Shown: piece after piece, positions 8,303-16,572 of the stretch
Numbering within the stretch: position 1 is the stretch's first letter
How the letters are laid out: each line of letters begins with the position of its first letter
Source of the DNA: Parahoeflea alexandrii
Lineage (GTDB): Bacteria > Pseudomonadota > Alphaproteobacteria > Rhizobiales > Rhizobiaceae
DNA: 64,000 nucleotides
Direction: 5' to 3'
Assembly (NCBI RefSeq): GCF_027214025.1
Contig: NZ_JAPWHB010000004.1
Span: 124,001-188,000, forward strand
The notes under the pieces: model-generated
What the model was told of the DNA's origin: nothing
Database searches by the model: none
The model's input: the letters and a program-made list of their open reading frames with translations, nothing else
Made by a program: the position numbers and the translations under genes

Positions 8303-9520
8303 TCAATCCGCCATCGTCTCGAGGCTCGCAAACCCGTCTGCGCCTTCGCCGTCGAACGGCGACGTCACCTCGACGAAATCGTCGGGATAAAACCCGTTGA
8401 ACCGGGTCCTGAGCGACAGCGAATAGGCGCCGATATGGCCGATCTCGATCCAGTCGCCGGTATCCACGGTTTCCGGCAGCCAGAACGGCCGCGACAGGAT
8501 GTCGACCGAATCGCAGGTCGCGCCGCACACCTTGAACGGCACCACGGTGTCGGCCTTGCCCTTGCGGATGCGCCGCGCCGGATCCGGAATGAACCGCGCC
8601 GGCAGCGTAATCTTGCCGGTCCAGCTGTCCGACAGCGAGGCCCAGATGCCATCATTGATGTAGAGCCTGCGCCCCTTTCTCAGGAGCACCCGGACGATCA
8701 GCGAGAAGGCGCGGGCCACCACCACCCGGCCCGGCTCGGCGACCAGCGGCATGTCGTCGAAGGCCCACTCGGTGATGTTGGAGCGGAGCTCAGCCATCAG
8801 CTCCTCAAGCGGCGGCATAGGCTTGGCCTTGCGGTTCGGGTCATGGCCGTAGACGGCGGGGAAGCCGCCGCCGACATCGAGCCCGACGAGAGGGACGCCG
8901 GCGCGGTTGCGCACCCAGTCGGCGGATTTCAGCGCCAGCTCGTAGGATTCGGCTTCCTCCACCTGGCTGCCGACATGAAAGCAAAGCCCGACCTTGAAGC
9001 CGATCCTGTGCAGCCGCTGCACCAGTTCCACCGCATGGCCGGGTGCTGCGCCGAATTTCTTCGACAGCTCGTACATGGCGTGACCCTTGGTCTGCAGCCG
9101 GACATAGATGCTGATCGAGCCGGGATCGAGATCGAGTGCGCGCACGATCCGGAGCACCTTGGCGATCTCGTCCTCATGGTCGAGCGACATCACCCTGATG
9201 CCGTAGGTCTCGAGCGCCAGGCGGATGTCCGATTGCGCCTTGACCGGATGCATGTAGAGCATCTCGGCGTCCGGCGAAGCCGCGCGCACCGCTTCGAATT
9301 CTCCGGGCGAGGCGACGTCGAAGATCTTCACCCCTGCCTCAACCAGTGTCCTGAGCACCATTGGCTCGCCATTGGTCTTCACCGCATAGGCCGTCTCGCC
9401 CGGAAAAAGCTTCATGAACCGCGCCGCGTCCTGCCTGAGAACCTCCGGCCGGAAGCAGTAGAGCGGATGATCCGGCCTGAGCGCGAGAGCAGCGTCGGTT
9501 CCGGTGGCGAATCGTTGCAT
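8303..9520 (-). CDS. PLP-dependent ornithine/lysine-type decarboxylase, fold type III
   Basis: Decarboxylates a basic amino acid (ornithine, lysine or related) to a diamine for polyamine synthesis, in the cytoplasm. The start at 9520 (MQRFATGTDA) has GGAGA 7 nt upstream. Visible motifs are the PLP lysine in AYAVKTN (Lys48), the HVGS motif, the glycine-rich GLDVGGGFP, EPGR binding the cofactor phosphate, and the active-site CDSVD near the C-terminus with GAYS. The 405-aa length suits alphaproteobacterial decarboxylases rather than diaminopimelate decarboxylase. It is divergent from the EamA exporter gene. Ornithine is the most likely substrate but is not proven. Confidence 0.85.
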   Translation of the reverse strand: MQRFATGTDAALALRPDHPLYCFRPEVLRQDAARFMKLFPGETAYAVKTNGEPMVLRTLVEAGVKIFDVASPGEFEAVRAASPDAEMLYMHPVKAQSDIRLALETYGIRVMSLDHEDEIAKVLRIVRALDLDPGSISIYVRLQTKGHAMYELSKKFGAAPGHAVELVQRLHRIGFKVGLCFHVGSQVEEAESYELALKSADWVRNRAGVPLVGLDVGGGFPAVYGHDPNRKAKPMPPLEELMAELRSNITEWAFDDMPLVAEPGRVVVARAFSLIVRVLLRKGRRLYINDGIWASLSDSWTGKITLPARFIPDPARRIRKGKADTVVPFKVCGATCDSVDILSRPFWLPETVDTGDWIEIGHIGAYSLSLRTRFNGFYPDDFVEVTSPFDGEGADGFASLETMAD

Positions 9521-9653
9521 GGGGCGTCTCCAGGTTGGGGGGACACTATCAACAGGCCGGACGACCGGCAAATGACAGTGACGAAAGCTGATTTCGGGTG
9601 GTGCGCACAAGGGGTCTGTGGCAATCAGCGGCATCCGCATCAAGGTGATAGAA

Positions 9654-10571
9654 ATGCCCCAGACCGCCAATCGTTCCATGGACCCCGCCACCTGGGGTCT
9701 GCTTCTCCTGCTTGGCTTCATCTGGGGCGGCTCGTTCTTCTTCGGCCGCATCGCCGTGCAGCATGTGCCGCCGATGACGCTGGTGCTGTTTCGCGTCAGC
9801 CTCGCCGCATTCGCGCTGCATCTGGCTTTCGGCCGCATGCCGGGTTTCTACCGGACCCTGATCAGCCGCTGGCGCGAACTGCTCGTCCTCGGGCTGATCA
9901 ACAACGCCATTCCCTTCACCCTGATCTTTCTCGGCCAGACCAAGATCGGTTCCGGCCTTGCCTCCATCCTCAACGCCACCACGCCGCTCTGGGCGGTGTT
10001 GGTGGCGCAGGTCTTCACCACCGACGAGAAGATCACGCCGGCCAAGCTGATCGGCTGCGCGCTGGGGCTTGCGGGCATGGTGCTGCTCATCGGCCCGGCG
10101 GCGCTCGGCATTGCCGACAGTCCGCTCTGGGCCAAGCTTGCCGTGGTAGGTGCTGCGGTCTCCTACGGTTTCGCCGCCTCCTTCGCCAAGCGCTTCAAGG
10201 GCATCTCGCCGCGTGTCACCGCCACCGGACAGCTGACATCCTCGACCCTGATCATGCTGCCGCTGGCGTTGATCTTCGACCAGCCCTGGACCTTGCCCGT
10301 GCCGCCGACAGACGTGATCGTGGCAATCCTGGCTCTGGCGCTGGTCTCCACCGCCTTCGCCTATGTCGTCTTCTTCAAGATCCTCAGCGTTGCCGGCGCA
10401 ACGTCCGCCTCGCTCGTCACCCTGCTGGTGCCGCCCGCGGCCATCCTGCTCGGCATCGTGTTTCTGGGCGAAACCCTGTCGCTCACCGAGGCACTTGGTC
10501 TCGGCCTGATTGCGCTGGGCCTCTTGTCACTGGACAACCGTCTCGGCATAAAACGGGTTGGACAGGTCTGA
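9654..10571 (+). CDS. EamA/DMT superfamily transporter
   Basis: A ten-helix drug/metabolite transporter made of two EamA repeats (about residues 10-145 and 155-295). The first repeat has WGLLLLLGFIWGGSFFFGRI; the second ends with the typical LLVPPAAILLGIVFLGE followed by GLGLIALGLLSL. ATG 9654 is chosen with AAGGTG upstream; an in-frame GTG lies 12 codons earlier. It ends 27 nt before the amidase gene on the same strand, so the two may be co-transcribed. The substrate is unknown. Confidence 0.85.
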   Translation: MPQTANRSMDPATWGLLLLLGFIWGGSFFFGRIAVQHVPPMTLVLFRVSLAAFALHLAFGRMPGFYRTLISRWRELLVLGLINNAIPFTLIFLGQTKIGSGLASILNATTPLWAVLVAQVFTTDEKITPAKLIGCALGLAGMVLLIGPAALGIADSPLWAKLAVVGAAVSYGFAASFAKRFKGISPRVTATGQLTSSTLIMLPLALIFDQPWTLPVPPTDVIVAILALALVSTAFAYVVFFKILSVAGATSASLVTLLVPPAAILLGIVFLGETLSLTEALGLGLIALGLLSLDNRLGIKRVGQV

Positions 10572-10598
10572 CGGCCTTTCCGGCTTGAGAGGGGCAAG

Positions 10599-11864
10599 AT
10601 GGACACCAATCGCATGATGAGCCTCGCGGCGCTGGTCAAGGCGCGTGACGCGGGCAAGGCCAGGCCAGAGCTGATGGTGGCGCTCAGCCGCGATGCCATC
10701 GCCCGAAAGGATGGCCGCATCAGGGCCTTCGCCCATGTCGCCGCGGATCCCGCCATTCAGGCCGTTGGTCCGCTTGCTGGAATTGCCATCGGGATCAAGG
10801 ACATCCTCGACACCTTCGACCAGCCCACCGCTTACGGATCGGCGGTCTATGAAGGCTACCAGCCGCGCGTCGACGCCGCGATCGTCGACCTCGCCCGCAG
10901 GCAGGGCGCCACCATCATCGGCAAGACCGCTACAACCGAGTTCGCCTTCCTCAGCCCCGCGCCAACCGTCAATCCGCACAATCCCGCCCACACCCCCGGC
11001 GGCTCGTCGTCAGGATCTGCCGCCGCGGTGGCTGCGGGCATGATCCCGGCGGCCATCGGCACCCAGACCGGCGGATCGGTGGTCCGACCGGCGGCATTCT
11101 GCGGCGTCACCGGCTACAAGCCGAGCTACCGGTTGCTGCCGGCCACCGGCATGAAGCATTTCGCCCCCTCGCTCGACACCATCGGCCTGTTTGCGGCCGG
11201 GGTCGAGGATGTTGCCATGCTGGCCGCCCTTCTGACCGGTCGCGATCTTGCTCTGCCGGCCGCCGGACAGGCCGTCGACCCGGCAAGCGTCAGGGTCGGG
11301 CTTTATCGCTGCGCCCAGCTCGAAGACGCCGATCCGGCGATGCGCGATGCGCTCTCCCGGGCCGCGGACCTGGCGGCGAACGCAGGCTTCGACGTCGGAG
11401 AAATCGGCGAACCCGATGCCCTGGGGCACGCCCGCGACGCCCACAAGACCGTCCAGGATTACGAGGCGGGCCTCGCCTGCGGTCCGGACCTGGCCCGCTA
11501 CCGCGACCGGCTGAGCCCGATCCTCGTCGAGACGATCGACCGCGGCCAGGCGATTCTACCCTCGCAATATGACGCCGCACGCAGGCTGGCCAAGCGCGGC
11601 CGCGGCGCAACCCGCGCACTGTTCGGTGAGGTCGACATCCTGCTCACCCCATCGGCTCCGGGGGCCGCGCCGGCGGGTCTGGAGACGACCGGCGATCCGC
11701 GCTTCAACAAGCTCTGGACCCTGATGGGAACCCCGGCCATCAACATTCCGGGCTTCCGGGACGCCGCCGGCATGCCGCTCGGCATCCAGGCCGTCGCCCG
11801 TTTCGGTCAGGACCGCCGCCTGCTCGAGGTCGCAGCACTGCTCGAACGCGCCTTCCGCGCTTGA
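10599..11864 (+). CDS. Amidase signature family enzyme
   Basis: Hydrolyses an amide through the Ser-cisSer-Lys triad. The 421-aa product shows Lys67 in GIAIGIKDILDT, the glycine/serine loop TPGGSSSGSAAAVAAGM (residues 132-148) holding the cis-Ser, and the nucleophile Ser160 in GTQTGGSVVRPAAFCGV. Homology is to GatA/AtzF-type amidases, but no gatB or gatC lies nearby, so it is not the tRNA amidotransferase subunit. AGAGGGG lies about 8 nt before the start. It follows the EamA gene by 27 nt. Confidence 0.88.
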   Translation: MDTNRMMSLAALVKARDAGKARPELMVALSRDAIARKDGRIRAFAHVAADPAIQAVGPLAGIAIGIKDILDTFDQPTAYGSAVYEGYQPRVDAAIVDLARRQGATIIGKTATTEFAFLSPAPTVNPHNPAHTPGGSSSGSAAAVAAGMIPAAIGTQTGGSVVRPAAFCGVTGYKPSYRLLPATGMKHFAPSLDTIGLFAAGVEDVAMLAALLTGRDLALPAAGQAVDPASVRVGLYRCAQLEDADPAMRDALSRAADLAANAGFDVGEIGEPDALGHARDAHKTVQDYEAGLACGPDLARYRDRLSPILVETIDRGQAILPSQYDAARRLAKRGRGATRALFGEVDILLTPSAPGAAPAGLETTGDPRFNKLWTLMGTPAINIPGFRDAAGMPLGIQAVARFGQDRRLLEVAALLERAFRA

Positions 11865-12211
11865 GCCGGTCTCGACCAGCGTCCGGGGCTGCCGGAAACC
11901 CGGTTTTTCGCCCGTTGCAGCCCCGCTTCCCGCAGCCTCTCAGCTCCGTTTCCGGCCAGACAGCCGTTTACAAGTAAGGCGGAATTGCGGCGGACAGGCC
12001 GCGGTTGCCTGCCGGAAATTTTCGCCGATAGGAGGTATTTAACAGATTCTTAACAGTTTATTAAATTGCTAATAATTCATTTCTTTCAAGTGGATGAAAC
12101 GCCTTCAAGGAGGAATTTTCCCGCTTTTGGTTGCACCGCAGCAACGATTTTGCTTCCCACGAAGCCGCAGCCATGACTATCATTTGACCGTAAACGCGAT
12201 GGAGGACCACC
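11865..12211. other. Intergenic stretch with an AT-rich leader before a microprotein gene
   Basis: There is no conventional gene in 347 bp. GC-rich sequence gives way at about 12040 to an AT-rich patch (TTAACAG, TTTATTAAATTG, CTAATAATTC) that may hold a promoter. A transcribed leader of roughly 130 nt would follow. An isolated AAGGAGG at 12107 is not followed by a well-placed start codon. Confidence 0.4.
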
Positions 12212-12289
12212 ATGGGATTTACGCAGTCGCTCAATGCCCTTGTGATCTGTGCAGCGTTCATTTTTATTGGAGCAATGCTCTTCATCTGA
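12212..12289 (+). CDS. 25-residue single-helix membrane microprotein
   Basis: MGFTQSLNALVICAAFIFIG followed by AMLFI and TGA. ATG 12212 has a good ribosome binding site (ATGGAGGACCACC, GGAGG 5-6 nt upstream). The product is almost entirely one hydrophobic helix with a short polar N-terminus. It is flanked by an AT-rich leader and a perfect rho-independent terminator 33 nt after the stop, so it looks like a complete independent transcription unit. Function is unknown. It is an alternative to a purely noncoding small RNA, which cannot be excluded. Confidence 0.6.
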   Translation: MGFTQSLNALVICAAFIFIGAMLFI

Positions 12290-12321
12290 CCATGAGGCGC
12301 GTTGAATAAACGACAAAATTC

Positions 12322-12353
12322 AGGGACGGGATCGTTTTTGCGCTCCCGTCCCT
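12322..12353 (+). terminator. Rho-independent terminator after the microprotein gene
   Basis: AGGGACGGGA and TCCCGTCCCT make a perfect 10-bp stem around a 12-nt loop, followed by TTATCTTTC. It can also act on the opposite strand for metF, whose stop is about 70 nt away, although the T-run there is weaker. Confidence 0.85.
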
Positions 12354-12420
12354 TTATCTTTCGGCCTTGCCGATCCGGGGCCGATCCGGTCCTTTTGGCA
12401 CCATAAGTCGGCCTTTCGGT

Positions 12421-13335
12421 TCAGGCGGCCGCCCCCACCGAGCCCGCCTCATCGCCGCGCAGCCCCAACATGTGGCAGATCGCATAGACCAGCTGGGCAC
12501 GATTCATCGTGTAGAAATGGAAATCGTCGATGCCGCGCTCGACCAGGTCGTTGACCTGTTCGGCGGCAATCGCGGCGGCCACCAGCGCGCGGGTTTCCGG
12601 GTCCTTTTCCAGGCCGTCGAACCGCCGCGCCAGCCATTCCGGCACCGAGGCACCGCAGAGCTTGGAAAACCGCGCCACCTGGCCGAAATTGTGGATCGGC
12701 AGGATTCCCGGCACGATCGGGATATAGATGCCGGCCCGCCGCACCCGCTCGACGTAATGTTCATAGATGTCGTTGTCGAAAAAGAACTGGGTGATCGCCC
12801 GCGTCGCACCGGCATCGACCTTGCGCTTGAGCATGTCGATATCGGTGGCGAAGTCCGGGCTTTCGGGATGCCGTTCCGGATAGGCCGACACCGAGATCTC
12901 GAAATCGGCAATGGCGCGCAGGCCCGCCACCAGTTCCGCGCCGTTGGCATAGCCTTCCGGATGCGGCTTGTAGGCTGCTCCGACGCCTTCCGGCGGATCG
13001 CCCCTGAGCGCAACGAAATGGTTTACGCCAACAGCCTGAAATTCGCGCGCTACCGCGTCGACGGCAGCCTTGTCCGAGCCGACGCAGGTCAGGTGAGCGG
13101 CGGGCGCCAGCGCGGTCTCGTTGCAGATCCGGGTCACGGTGTTCAGCGTCGGCTGCTTGGTCGAGCCGCCAGCGCCATAGGTGACCGACACGAAATCCGG
13201 CTTGAACGGCGCCAGCCGCGAGATGCTTTCCCAGAGCTGGCTCTCCATGTCGCCGTTCTTCGGCGGGAAGAATTCGAACGACACCTTGATCCGTTCGGAA
13301 AGATCTTCTGCGCTGGAGCGGAAGGAGCTTGTCAT
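12421..13335 (-). CDS. metF: Methylenetetrahydrofolate reductase
   Basis: Reduces 5,10-methylene-THF to 5-methyl-THF using FAD and NADH, feeding methionine synthase. The start at 13335 (MTSSFRSSAEDLSERIKVSF) is preferred because it lies one nucleotide after the stop of the upstream regulator gene. Family motifs: VSFEFFPPKN near residues 17-26, FVSVTYGAGGST, NHFVALRGDPP, FFFDNDIYEHYV and VPGILPI. The 304-aa length is standard. It is co-transcribed with the ArsR-methyltransferase gene, which ties it to S-adenosylmethionine-cycle control. Confidence 0.95.
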   Translation of the reverse strand: MTSSFRSSAEDLSERIKVSFEFFPPKNGDMESQLWESISRLAPFKPDFVSVTYGAGGSTKQPTLNTVTRICNETALAPAAHLTCVGSDKAAVDAVAREFQAVGVNHFVALRGDPPEGVGAAYKPHPEGYANGAELVAGLRAIADFEISVSAYPERHPESPDFATDIDMLKRKVDAGATRAITQFFFDNDIYEHYVERVRRAGIYIPIVPGILPIHNFGQVARFSKLCGASVPEWLARRFDGLEKDPETRALVAAAIAAEQVNDLVERGIDDFHFYTMNRAQLVYAICHMLGLRGDEAGSVGAAA

Positions 13336-13336
13336 G

Positions 13337-14350
13337 TCAGGCGGTCCCTGTGCTGGAAGGAGGTGTATCGGTGGCAATCAGCAGCCGCGGGTCACGGGCA
13401 AGCCAGATGGTGACTGTCAGTGCGCGGGTATCGCTGCTGTCAGGCGGGAGATCGACGATCTTCTCGACGCTCAGGCCCGACTGCTCGAGCCAGTCGGCCA
13501 CCTGGCTCTGGCTGAAGCCAAGCCGGGCATGCGCATGCTCGAGACGCAGTTCCTCATGGTCGTGGCTGGCGAAATCGATCACCACGATGCGCCCGCCCGG
13601 CCTGAGCATGCGCGCAGCCTCGGTGATCGCCGGCAGCGGATCGTGCAGGAAATGCAGGACCTGGTGAATGGTCACCACATCGAAACTCTCGCGTTCGAGC
13701 GGCAGGTTGAAGATGTCGCCCTGCCGCACCGAGGCATGGGTGATGCCCGCCTCGTCGAGCTGCGCGCGGGCAATCGCCAGCATGCTGCGGCTCGAATCGA
13801 TGCCAATGGCACGGCGATAACGGTCGGCCAGCAGTTCCAGCATCCGCCCGGTGCCGGTGCCCAGATCCAGCAGCCCGTCAAACGGGGTCCGCCCGATCAG
13901 CTTGAGGATTTCCGCCTCGACCTTTTCATCCGACACATGCAGGCTTCGCAAATCGTTCCAGCTTTCCGCGTTGGCGGAGAAATAGGCCTCGGCGCGGCTC
14001 GCCCGCGCCTGCTTGACCGTCGCCAGGCGCTCGGCGTCGCGCGCCAGGTGCGCATCCGACGACGACGTCGCATTGAGCGCCTGCTGCATCAGCTTGGCGC
14101 GCACCCCGTCGCGGGTCAGCCGGAAATAGGCCCAGGCCCCTTCCTGGTAGCGCTCGACCAGACCGGCCTCGCCCAGAAGCTTGAGGTGCCGCGAGATCCG
14201 CGGTTGCGACTGGCTCAGCACGTCCGTCATCTCGCTGACCGTCAGGTCGCCATGGCTCAAGAGCGCGATCAGGCGCAGCCGCGTCGGTTCGCCTGCGGCC
14301 TTGAGAACCTCGACGCATTCCTCGAGAGTGAGCGGGGACAGAGACAGCAT
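13337..14350 (-). CDS. ArsR-type regulator fused to an SAM-dependent methyltransferase
   Basis: Two domains in 337 aa. Residues 1-95 form an ArsR winged helix (LKAAGEPTRLRLIALLSHGD, then SQPRISRHLKLLGEAGLVER). Residues 120-320 form a class I methyltransferase with motif I LDLGTGTGRMLELL. The later segments VTIHQVLHFLHDPLPAITEA and GGRIVVIDFASH are typical of this class. No metal-binding Cys cluster like that of ArsR/SmtB is evident. The gene is 20 nt downstream of a palindromic operator and one nucleotide before metF. Such fusions next to met genes are known in alphaproteobacteria. Sensing of SAM or SAH through the methyltransferase domain is a reasonable inference. Confidence 0.88.
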   Translation of the reverse strand: MLSLSPLTLEECVEVLKAAGEPTRLRLIALLSHGDLTVSEMTDVLSQSQPRISRHLKLLGEAGLVERYQEGAWAYFRLTRDGVRAKLMQQALNATSSSDAHLARDAERLATVKQARASRAEAYFSANAESWNDLRSLHVSDEKVEAEILKLIGRTPFDGLLDLGTGTGRMLELLADRYRRAIGIDSSRSMLAIARAQLDEAGITHASVRQGDIFNLPLERESFDVVTIHQVLHFLHDPLPAITEAARMLRPGGRIVVIDFASHDHEELRLEHAHARLGFSQSQVADWLEQSGLSVEKIVDLPPDSSDTRALTVTIWLARDPRLLIATDTPPSSTGTA

Positions 14351-14369
14351 TGAAAACCTCGAAAACGAT

Positions 14370-14385
14370 ATAAAGATATGTTTAT
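14370..14385. promoter_or_regulatory. Palindromic operator of the ArsR-metF operon
   Basis: ATAAAGATATGTTTAT is an inverted repeat (ATAAA, N, ATAT, N, TTTAT) in which only the two N positions break perfect symmetry. It lies 20-35 nt upstream of the regulator start in a local AT-rich patch, as expected for an autoregulated ArsR-family promoter. Confidence 0.7.
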
Positions 14386-14506
14386 GTCATTTTCGAAGTC
14401 TTGACAAGCGCTATGTCGCGCCCGCCAAACTTTATGTCGCAGCGGTTTCGCAAGTCATCCGAAGGAATGCGCGGTCAGAGCCCCGGGTTTCGGCAACGGG
14501 CGTCAA

Positions 14507-15133
14507 TCAGCCCGCGGGATAGATCCACTGTTCCCAGACATGCGCCGTCACGGCTTCGCCGCTTGCAATCACCCCGGGCTTTTCCACCCAGGCGACAACG
14601 CCGCGGCGGCGCTTGGCGGCCTTGACGAAGCTCAGCGCCAGCGAGGTCTCGTCCATCTCGGGAAAGTTCTTCGCGATCGACGCCCCGGCGATGCGGCACG
14701 GCCCGTTGTCGCCGTCGACCCTGAGCGTCACCCCGCCCTCGAAGAACAATTGCGTGCGCGGCGGCAGCATCGACAGCAGCGGAATGCCCGCAATCACCAG
14801 ATTGGCACCGATCCAGCCGGGCTCGATCCGGTCGATGCCCATCTGCGCCGCCGCCACGGCCAGTTCGTCGGCGGCCACGACCGATATCTGCCGCTCGTTG
14901 CGGATTTCGGTGCCGCGCGGATACCACGGTTCGCGGCCGCCCGACTTGCGGGTCGGCCCGGCATGGTAATCCCCCTCCACCCCGTCGAAACCCAGTGCCA
15001 GCGAGGCAACCTCCTCGGTCGGGAAATCCCCGCCAAGTGCTGCCAGCAACTGGGACACCCTGCCCTTGATCCGCCGCGCCGGGAGGATTTCGGGCAGCTC
15101 GGGGGCAACGTCGGGAAACATCGGCAGGGTCAT
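14507..15133 (-). CDS. MOSC domain protein
   Basis: MOSC domains bind molybdenum cofactor or carry sulfur in its maturation; YiiM/YuaD-like members handle N-hydroxylated compounds. The 208-aa product has GFDGVEGDYHAGPTRKSGGR, IRNERQISVVAADELAVAAA and the conserved cysteine in GDNGPCRIAGASI. The C-terminal part includes RRRGVVAWVEKPGVIASGEA. The ATG at 15133 has GGAG only 2 nt before it; an ATG four codons later is an alternative. It is a stand-alone gene. Confidence 0.8.
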   Translation of the reverse strand: MTLPMFPDVAPELPEILPARRIKGRVSQLLAALGGDFPTEEVASLALGFDGVEGDYHAGPTRKSGGREPWYPRGTEIRNERQISVVAADELAVAAAQMGIDRIEPGWIGANLVIAGIPLLSMLPPRTQLFFEGGVTLRVDGDNGPCRIAGASIAKNFPEMDETSLALSFVKAAKRRRGVVAWVEKPGVIASGEAVTAHVWEQWIYPAG

Positions 15134-15358
15134 CGCTCGCTCCGGAAATGGCTGAACAGTCACCGAGCCATAGCGAATGCAGCTCTGATGAACCAATCAA
15201 AAAGCGTGAACACTTGTGACCGCGCGCCGCGGGCGGCATCGGCCCTCGGGGCGCAAGGGCGAACAACCCTGGCACGCGAGCCCAATTCACCTTGCAGCAA
15301 GAACGTGCTAGGATGAAGCGGCGGGGAGCTGACAGTCACGATATCACGGAGATCATCG

Positions 15359-15781
15359 ATGATGCTTGCCCACCACCTTTCAAGACCGCTGTGCCTGGCC
15401 CTTGCGCTTGCCATGCCGCTACCGGCAGCCGCGCTTGCCGCCGACCTGTCCTGCAACGGCCTGCTGGAAACCGGCCAGACCCTGATCTGTTCCGGCTTCG
15501 AGCCCAATTGGGCGCTGGAACTTTCCTGCGACGGCGGCATGAGCGCGAATTTCATCGACGCCTTTTCCGGCGACAGCATCCAGACCACGCCGGGCAGCGT
15601 CAGCTTCGCCTCGGAAAACCCCTGGCAGCTTGAAACCAGTCATCCGGTCAGGGGCACCATCGCCTACACGCCGGGCGGCTGCACCGACGAAAGCGACGCC
15701 GTACGCGATTTCACTTTCACGCCGACCGCCGCACCCGGCCTGTCAGAGCCGTTCTACCCGTTCTGCTGCCGGATCAAATAG
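15359..15781 (+). CDS. Small secreted cysteine-containing protein (COG3650-like, tentative)
   Basis: The 140-aa product has a signal peptide (MMLAHHLSRPLCLALALAM, cleavage near ALAAD). The mature part contains six or seven cysteines, including CNGLLETGQTLICSGFEPNW and the C-terminal YPFCCRIK, suggesting disulfides in the periplasm. The FEPNW segment recalls the GxEPFW motif of COG3650/MliC-like proteins, but I am not certain. GGAG lies 8 nt before the start. It converges on the SDR gene with a 5-nt gap. Confidence 0.65.
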   Translation: MMLAHHLSRPLCLALALAMPLPAAALAADLSCNGLLETGQTLICSGFEPNWALELSCDGGMSANFIDAFSGDSIQTTPGSVSFASENPWQLETSHPVRGTIAYTPGGCTDESDAVRDFTFTPTAAPGLSEPFYPFCCRIK

Positions 15782-15786
15782 CGCTG

Positions 15787-16467
15787 TCACCACTCGAGCG
15801 CCGAGCCGTCCCAGTTGTAGAACTTTCCGGTGCCTTCGAGCGTCAGCCCCTCGGCAATCTTGAGAATGCCGCCGGCGCTGGTCGCCGGGTCGATATCGGC
15901 CGCAGCCCCGCCCATGTCGGTCTGGACCCAGCCCGGATGCAGGTTCGCCACGGCAATGCCCATCGGCGCGAGATCGGTGGCAAGCCCCTGCATCACCTTG
16001 TTGACCGCCGCCTTCGATGCCCGGTAGGCGATCCGGTCGGACTTGGCATGCGAAAGGCTGCCCATCCAGGAGGAAACCGTCAGGATACGCGGACGGGAGC
16101 TCAGCTTGAGATGCGGCAGGAAGGCCTGCGCCACCGCCAGCGGCGCCAGCGTGTTGACGGCAAGCGTCTCAGCAAACCCGTCGAAATCCATGTCCAGCGT
16201 CGATTGCCGCGCCGGCCCGATGATGCCGGCATTGTTGATCAGGATGTCGATCGGCGCGTCGATTGCCTCCGCCGCCGTCCGCACAGCTGCATGGTCGGTG
16301 ACATCGAACTGGAGGTCATGGAAATTCGGATGATGGCAGATATGCGCGTCCGGATCGGTCACCGGCGCCCGCGCCGAGCCATAGACGGTCCAGCCCTTCG
16401 CCAGCGCCTGATTGGCCATCTCCAGCCCGATGCCGCGGTTAGTGCCGGTGATGAGGATGGTGGTCAT
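15787..16467 (-). CDS. Short-chain dehydrogenase/reductase
   Basis: A classical NAD(P)-dependent oxidoreductase of 226 aa. The N-terminal TGTNRGIG (residues 7-14) binds the cofactor, followed by ILINNAGIIG and the catalytic YRASK with SS upstream in TVSSWMGSLSH. The substrate is unknown; C-factor-like SDRs have this compact length. The gene stands between a convergent secreted-protein gene and the inverted repeat at 16487-16557. Confidence 0.87.
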   Translation of the reverse strand: MTTILITGTNRGIGLEMANQALAKGWTVYGSARAPVTDPDAHICHHPNFHDLQFDVTDHAAVRTAAEAIDAPIDILINNAGIIGPARQSTLDMDFDGFAETLAVNTLAPLAVAQAFLPHLKLSSRPRILTVSSWMGSLSHAKSDRIAYRASKAAVNKVMQGLATDLAPMGIAVANLHPGWVQTDMGGAAADIDPATSAGGILKIAEGLTLEGTGKFYNWDGSALEW

Positions 16468-16486
16468 GGGAGGAGACTCGCAGGTA

Positions 16487-16557
16487 GGGGACAGTTCACT
16501 TTTCTTGGGACTTCGGAGCAGAATGAACCACCAGAAGTGGAAAAGTAAACTGTCCCC
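16487..16557. repeat. REP-like inverted repeat
   Basis: GGGGACAGTTCACTTTTC (16487-16504) and GAAAAGTAAACTGTCCCC (16540-16557) are 18-nt arms with one mismatch, separated by 35 nt. It sits in the gap between the SDR gene start and the ettA stop. The GGGGACAGTTnACTTTTC sequence resembles palindromes mobilised by REP-associated tyrosine transposases, but no transposase gene lies in this window. Confidence 0.75.
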
Positions 16558-16572
16558 GAACTCTCCCCCTCT

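Noticed and set aside
8435-10588. 717-codon plus-strand frame across the decarboxylase and EamA genes
   Set aside because: It spans two recognised genes in other frames, with Arg/His/Gln-rich composition and no motif.
12094-12309. 71-codon frame overlapping the microprotein gene
   Set aside because: The start is poorly placed relative to the AAGGAGG and the product has no sensible composition, whereas the 25-codon frame has a proper ribosome site and a helix.
14398-14460. Direct repeats of TATGTCGC downstream of the ArsR operator
   Set aside because: Only short and irregular copies; no spacing pattern typical of an operator array or CRISPR.
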